64,000 nt of DNA from Phytophthora quininea (taxonomy: Eukaryota; Oomycota; Peronosporomycetes; Peronosporales; Peronosporaceae): contig JAAVTG010000092.1 in the NCBI GenBank assembly GCA_011947345.1, positions 78,111 to 142,110 of the forward strand, read 5' to 3'. Positions 58,865 through 64,000 of the stretch are shown piece by piece. Numbering within the stretch: the stretch's first letter is position 1; each line of letters opens with the position of its first letter. The notes beneath the pieces are model-generated. The model was not told the DNA's origin, made no database searches, and worked only from the letters and a program-made list of their open reading frames with translations. A program made the position numbers and the translations under genes.

Positions 58865-60660
58865 GCGGTCTATATGGACTGGTTGGGCTCTGGAGGATCC
58901 AAAAGGATGGCAGCGGGCACGACGGTCTCCATGACGATGCAGCAAAGCCAGCGTGGTCCGGCTCAGCTTGGAGTGATTGTTCAGAAACAAGAGCAAGACC
59001 CGTTCGGAACGGTTGGCCGGTGATGCTTGGCAAGCATGTCTGGAGGGCGACTGCAGCCGAGTGACCGACAAGTGCTTGTAAGATCGTATTCATCGATGCG
59101 CTACAGTAGTCAACTCGACTGGCTGGACTCGACAGTCGAGTCGAGCCTACCCACATACGGTGCTGTTGTGTTCATCGTCGACAAGCGGCGGTGTGTTTTC
59201 CGTGTTCGTCCTATCAAGAGCATAGAGAGAGGCCGGCCATCGCCATCCTCTGCTTGCTAGCGGCCGTCCTGACGATTGCTCCCCTCGGCAAAGCAGCCCG
59301 GTCGCCAGAGCGAGCAGTCGTGTCCGTGGTGTTTTAGACAGCGGTCATTGTGACTGTGTGCAATGGCTGACTAGCCGAGATAGCCGCTGAAAGCGAGGGC
59401 TTTCAATTCGAGGCATTGTGCTTCGTGTTGACCTCTCTACGCTTGCCCGGTTTCCACTCACCGGCATCACTCGCTGAAGGTGTTTATCACGACGTGTTCA
59501 ACGTGAGCGGAATCCTCGTTGAGGCTCGGCATGCGAGAAGGCAAGCACGCGACTGCTAACCAAGCGTATCCAGCCCAAACTTTGGGGAAACTGCAGGCTT
59601 CCTCAGGACTGCCGTGAACTGCTTGGTTCGCTTGCAGCGATCGTCTACAACGAGAGTGGGCGCGATACGTGACGCCGCGGGCGGCTCATTGGCCAGGCAC
59701 GGGCGTCCGCGTGCAGCGTCACTGCTGCGAGCGCGGTTTTTGCAGGTCGCGGCGACACTGCCGATCCGGGCGGCAAGTGGTGTCGTCAATTTGCAAGGGT
59801 TGGCTGGCGAGGGAAGGCTGATGCGAGCTCTGGTACTGGATGGGACTGACAGTCTGTCAGACAGAGGGGGCTCCATGTAGCGCATTTTGCCAGCAAATGC
59901 ATCGCCATCGACTCCGATCTGCATGCACTAGCGCTGCATGCCTGGCTGGAAGTTGTCCAGCTTGGTGTGCATACCGGTGAATGCAGGCAGTGAATGTAAA
60001 GCGAGCCCCGGAAAGCATCTCGGCGTCGGGTTCCGATAAGTGATCGAGTGCAACGGCGGCAGGGCACTTACAACCGAGAGCCAGAGACTTTCCTCTTGAG
60101 CCGGGTAGGAAAAGGACTCGCGCTCTCAAGTTGCAACAGCGCTGCGCTGATCGCGGGCTTCATGGAAACCCTCTCGCTGCACCACCGAGCTGCTCGAAGC
60201 TCGTCTCGACTGGCTTGTCATCGAGCCTCGCTTTGCTTCTCAGGTTACGTATTTATCATGCATTTCTTCGCCAGTAGACACTTACAACCACGAGACACTC
60301 TTGATTAGCTTCGGATCGGCTGCTAGCTATACTGTTGAAATGGACTCTTTCGGGAGATACAGCGAAAGCACAACGAATCCATAAAGTCCTACCGACCGTG
60401 CTGGAAGAGCTCCACAGCTCCATCGATGCCCTGCGCCGCCAACCACCGACAATTCCTGGTCCCCTACTTGCTGTTCGGCCCCAAACACGCAACGAAGACG
60501 GCGTCACAGTGCATACTAGTATACGCGAAGAACGCCTGCTGGTGAACGAAAACCAGACGACCGCGGTCGCAAACGAGGCAAAGTGACCCGGCTCCCGTTG
60601 GCGTGACCAGTTCTACCGCAGCTTGCCCCGCCAGCCAAACGTTAATCCCGATCGGGTCTG
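58865..60660. other. Spacer between divergent ENT pairs
   Basis: About 1.8 kb without a confident gene. A GACTCGACAGTCGAGTC palindrome lies near 59,127. A plus-strand frame ending at 60,586 has a helical start (VLPTVLEELHSSIDALRRQ) and might be a small protein beginning at the ATG at 60,339, but the frame changes between them. Other ORFs have no recognisable content. Confidence 0.35.
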
Positions 60661-60681
60661 CATTAGTCGTGTCCTCTGCTC

Positions 60682-60696
60682 GCCATTCTGCAATCT
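60682..60696 (+). promoter_or_regulatory. Inr-FPR core promoter of ENT copy 3
   Basis: GCCATTCTGCAATCT resembles the Inr-FPR sites of copies 1 and 2 (CATTCTGCAAT core), 36-50 bp upstream of the ATG at 60,732. Confidence 0.6.
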
Positions 60697-60731
60697 GCTG
60701 TCCAAGACTCAAGAAGGAGATCGACGTGCCC

Positions 60732-62084
60732 ATGGAGTCGCCGAGCAAGTCCGACAAGCTCATCCAGGAGGCCGAGGCCGTGGAAACGGGCCGCGACGGC
60801 ATGCCGCAGGAGATCTGGGACGACATGGTCAAGAACGACCGCAACATCTTCCTCTCGCTCATGTTCCTCAACGGGTCCGTCATGTGGGCCTACTACTCGT
60901 GCCTGAGCGCCCAGGACTTCTACACGGTCGAGTTCGCCGACTCGGGGCTCGACTTTTCCTTCCTGACGACGCTCTGCACGTCGTGGCCCATGGTGCTGGG
61001 CCAGGGCCTGCAGATGATCTTCGGCCTCGACAAGAAGATCACGCAGCAGTTCCGTGTGCGCGTGGGCTACTCCATCTTCATCGTCATGGCTATCCTCATC
61101 ATGGTCTTCAGCGCCATCGACTTCTCCAACCAGAAGACGGGCGCCATCCTCGTGCTCGTGTGCTTCGGCTGCATCGGCTTCGGCAACACGCTGTCCGAGG
61201 CCACGTACTACCTGCTGGCCGCGCTCTTCCCCGTGCCCAAGTACTCGCCGTGCAGGTCGGCAACGGCACCGCCGGCATTATGAACATCACGCTGGCCACG
61301 ATCCTGCGTCTGCTCGTGGGCGGCGTGCACCAGACCAGCAGCTCCACCAAGCTGGCCTTCTACCTCTTCTTCGGCATCCTCATCATCGTACTCATCGTCG
61401 CGCTGTTCGTCTACTACCGCCTCATGAGTCTGCCGTGTGTCAAGTTCCTCATGGAGCGCAACGCCGCGTCGGCCAAGGAGGAGCAGCTCACGACCCAACC
61501 GGTAAGCAAGACGCTCAGCAACTTGGGCCGCATCGCCACCATCATCTGGATGCCGGCGCTGACCCAGTTTCTGTGCTTCTTCGTGTCGCTGGCCGTCTAC
61601 CTGCTTCGGCTGCGCTGCTTCCCGCAACCTGTCGCCGCCGTACTCTGACGTCGTGCATTCGGTCACGGCCAACTGGTACTGCGCTCCCGGTGTGGTGGGC
61701 AGCTACAACTACGGCGACTTCTTCGGCCGCGTGTTGACTGGCGCCGCGGTGTATAAACTCCTGAACAGTCCGATGTGCTTCGGCCTGTCCATCCTGCGTC
61801 TGGCCTTCATCCCGCTGCTGCTCATGGGAGTCGCTGGCACCTCGTTGTACGCGTTCGGCCACGACGACATGGGCGCCATCGCCTACAACATCGTGCTGAA
61901 CCTGTTCATCGGTTTGACGAACGGCTTCCTATCGACAGTGACGATGGGCATTGCCCCGCGGATGCTCAACCCGGAGGACCGCGAGTCAGGCGGCGCCGTC
62001 ATGGTGTTCTGCCTGTTCTTCGGTATCGCTGCGGGTTCGACCATCGGCTTCTTCTTCAGTGACCAGGGCTGGTTGGGTCTGTAA
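60732..62084 (+). CDS. Equilibrative nucleoside transporter, copy 3
   Basis: A plus-strand paralogue starting MESPSKSDKLIQEAEAVETG, with the same helices and motifs (MFLNGSVMWAYYSCLSAQDF, NYGDFFGRVLTGAAVYKLLN, NGFLSTVTMGIAPRMLNPED) and the shared C-terminus SDQGWLGL. Frame breaks occur near 61,245 (four bases shorter than the paralogues at the KFSQAVQ codons) and near 61,600 (about two C lost in the LAVYP codons). Codon use is more GC-rich than in copies 1 and 2. Length about 450 residues. Confidence 0.82.
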
Positions 62085-62610
62085 GGCAGCTTGGGGGTAG
62101 TTTGGCGATCTCTTTGTTTATCTGTGAGCACTGAAAGCCGCATGATCATATTACTACTACTAGCACTAGGTTGCTTTCACTACAGCGTCTTTGACGCCAC
62201 CACATCGGTCACGCACACCTACACGTGATCTCACCATGCTCGATATCGCGCTACGCGCAGTGACGAAAGCCTCGATAGCCTTGGCTCGTTGCGAACGACA
62301 ACAGTGCCGCTCTCGGTTGCAGACGGATCGCAGAGGACCTTGACGAGCGCGATGTTTATCCGACAGAGGAACTCGCACCTGATCACCGGATTGTAGACTT
62401 TGGCGGCCTTACCACGGTCGAGCGATCTCGTGAGCAGCTTGAACTATCGGCTGTGACACCGGACGCCGCGCACGACGAGCGACTGAATGTGCTTGCACTT
62501 GCAGTGACCTCTTCGTCTACATGCTTGAAGATACCATAGAACTGACACGCATCTGCTTCAGAAACACTTCTGCCTGGTCAGCGCTTAGCTTGTCGTTGGT
62601 CCCTTGATTC
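62085..62610. other. Intergenic region between ENT copies 3 and 4
   Basis: About 525 bp with no gene seen on either strand beyond short, motif-free ORFs. Confidence 0.4.
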
Positions 62611-62614
62611 CTGA

Positions 62615-62630
62615 GCTCATTCATCTTTTT
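62615..62630 (+). promoter_or_regulatory. Inr-FPR core promoter of ENT copy 4
   Basis: GCTCATTCATCTTTTT matches the initiator part exactly and the T-rich flanking part well, 63-78 bp upstream of the ATG at 62,693. Confidence 0.7.
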
Positions 62631-62692
62631 GCAAGACACAACTCAAGTTCACGCGACAAAGGAGCGCTGCGATACCCCAAGCGATCATCGCC

Positions 62693-64000
62693 ATGGAGTC
62701 GCCACGCAAGTCCGACAAGCTCATCCAGGAGCCCGAAGCGCTCGAGATCGGACGCGACGGCATGCCGCAAGAGATCTGGGACGACATGGTCAAGAACGAG
62801 CGCAAGATCTTCTACATGTTCATGTTCCTCAACGCCTCCGTGTTATGGGCGTACTACTCGTGTCTGAGCGCGCAAAACTTCTACGAGGTGCAGTTCGCCG
62901 ACTCGGGGCTCGACTTTTCCTTCCTGACGACGTTGGTCACTTGCTGGCCCATGTTCATCGGCCACTGCCTCCAAGTCTTCTTCGGATACGACAAGAGCCT
63001 CCTGCGGACGTTCAGAGTGCACGTGGGCTACGCTGTCTTCATCCTGATGGCCATCCTCATCATGGTCTTCAGTGCCATCAACTTCTCCAACCAGAAGACC
63101 GGTGCCATCCTCGTACTCGTCTGCTTTGGCATCGTGGGCTTCGGCAACTCGCTCACTGAGGCGACCTACTACACGTTCGCGGCGCTCTTCCCCATCAACA
63201 AGTTCTCACAAGCTGTCCAGATTGGCAACGGTACCGCCGGCATTTTCAACATCACATTGGCTACTGTACTGCGTCTCGCTGTGGGTGGTGTGCACCAAAC
63301 GAGTGATTCGACCAAGCTTTCGTTCTACCTTTTCTTCGGGATCCTCATCGTCGTGCTGATCATCGCACTGTTCGTCTACCACCACCTTTGCAATTTGCCG
63401 TGTGTCAAGTTCCTGGACCAGCGCAACATCGAGTCGTGCCAGGCGGAGAACCTCGCGACCCAGTCGGCCGGCAAGACCATCGCGAATCTGTGGCGCATCG
63501 CGGGTATCATTTGGGTGCCTGCGTTGGCCCAGTTCCTCGTCTTCTTCGTGTCGCTGGCGGTATACCCTGACGGATTTGGTTGCGCTGCTGCTCGTAACCT
63601 AAAGCCGCCGTATGCAGAAGTATACCACCAAGACACTACAAACTGGTACTGCTCGCCGGGCATTGTCGGCAGCTACAACTACGGTGACTTCTTCGGCCGT
63701 GTCTTGACCAGTGCTGCGGTCTACAAGATCCTGAACAGCGAGTGGTGCCTTGGCTTGTCGGTCGTCCGGTTGGCGTTCATTCCTTTGCTGCTCATGGGCG
63801 TTGCCGGAACATCGCTGTATTCGTTCGGTTTTGACGATATGGGCGCCATCGTCTACAACATTGTACTCAACTTGGTCATTGGTGTGACCAACGGATTCCT
63901 GTCTACCGTGACCATGGGCGTTGCTCCTCGAATGTTGAAGCCCGAGGACCGCGAGTCGGGCGGCGCCGTCATGGTCTTCTGCCTCTTCTTAGGTCTGTCG
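62693..64000 (+). CDS. Equilibrative nucleoside transporter, copy 4 (cut by window end)
   Basis: Reads without interruption from the ATG at 62,693 to the last base of the window (436 codons). It begins MESPRKSDKLIQEPEALEIG and contains MFLNASVLWAYYSCLSAQNF, YNYGDFFGRVLTSAAVYKIL, NGFLSTVTMGVAPRMLKPED and the start of the last helix. Only about 15-20 residues should be missing. It is the only array member with no frame break in the window, so it is a useful reference for judging the others. NFFGxG-type positions otherwise match its paralogues. Confidence 0.9.
   Translation, partial: MESPRKSDKLIQEPEALEIGRDGMPQEIWDDMVKNERKIFYMFMFLNASVLWAYYSCLSAQNFYEVQFADSGLDFSFLTTLVTCWPMFIGHCLQVFFGYDKSLLRTFRVHVGYAVFILMAILIMVFSAINFSNQKTGAILVLVCFGIVGFGNSLTEATYYTFAALFPINKFSQAVQIGNGTAGIFNITLATVLRLAVGGVHQTSDSTKLSFYLFFGILIVVLIIALFVYHHLCNLPCVKFLDQRNIESCQAENLATQSAGKTIANLWRIAGIIWVPALAQFLVFFVSLAVYPDGFGCAAARNLKPPYAEVYHQDTTNWYCSPGIVGSYNYGDFFGRVLTSAAVYKILNSEWCLGLSVVRLAFIPLLLMGVAGTSLYSFGFDDMGAIVYNIVLNLVIGVTNGFLSTVTMGVAPRMLKPEDRESGGAVMVFCLFLGLS

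Overview
The window looks like nuclear DNA of an oomycete, most likely Phytophthora or a close relative; no species can be named from sequence alone. The basis is: a family of secreted proteins with a signal peptide followed by RxLR and EER motifs; core promoters matching the oomycete Inr-FPR consensus (GCTCATTYYNCAWTTT); short GT-AG introns of about 55-125 bp; and zoospore-type flagellar genes.

Layout. 1-11,400 is a transposon graveyard: a Mutator-like element with an Ulp1-type protease region (about 1.0-6.4 kb, minus), three copies of a repeat that begins GTAGCGGGAT, two pogo-like transposases, and a solo LTR inserted in one of them. 11.4-18.4 kb holds genes on the plus strand: EED (Polycomb PRC2), a kinesin-14, a DRC12/CCDC153-like coiled-coil protein and a GT32 glycosyltransferase. 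A 747-bp element with 26-bp inverted ends (18.4-19.1 kb), a Myb/SANT-like gene and transposon debris follow. 23.4-40 kb is gene-dense: UPF3, Rab28, a PD-(D/E)XK-like gene, a Dicer, a SERCA-type calcium pump, a Cys-rich protein and Arp2. 40.1-48.5 kb is an RxLR effector cluster: three near-complete genes, four broken copies and relics of acetyl-CoA synthetase and AMP deaminase, all around an intact AMP deaminase gene. 49.4-55.6 kb carries a bZIP-like gene, SMC6 and a hypothetical gene. 55.7-64 kb is an array of four equilibrative nucleoside transporter (ENT) paralogues, two minus then two plus, the last cut by the window end.

Most conserved genes are split by single-base losses in short homopolymer runs. 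They are always losses and hit unrelated housekeeping genes, so I read most of them as sequencing undercalls and report each such gene as one locus. Functional themes are small-RNA and chromatin silencing (Dicer, EED), RNA quality control (UPF3), genome stability (SMC6), flagellum and cytoskeleton (kinesin-14, DRC12-like, Rab28, Arp2), purine handling (AMP deaminase, ENTs) and host interaction (RxLR proteins).
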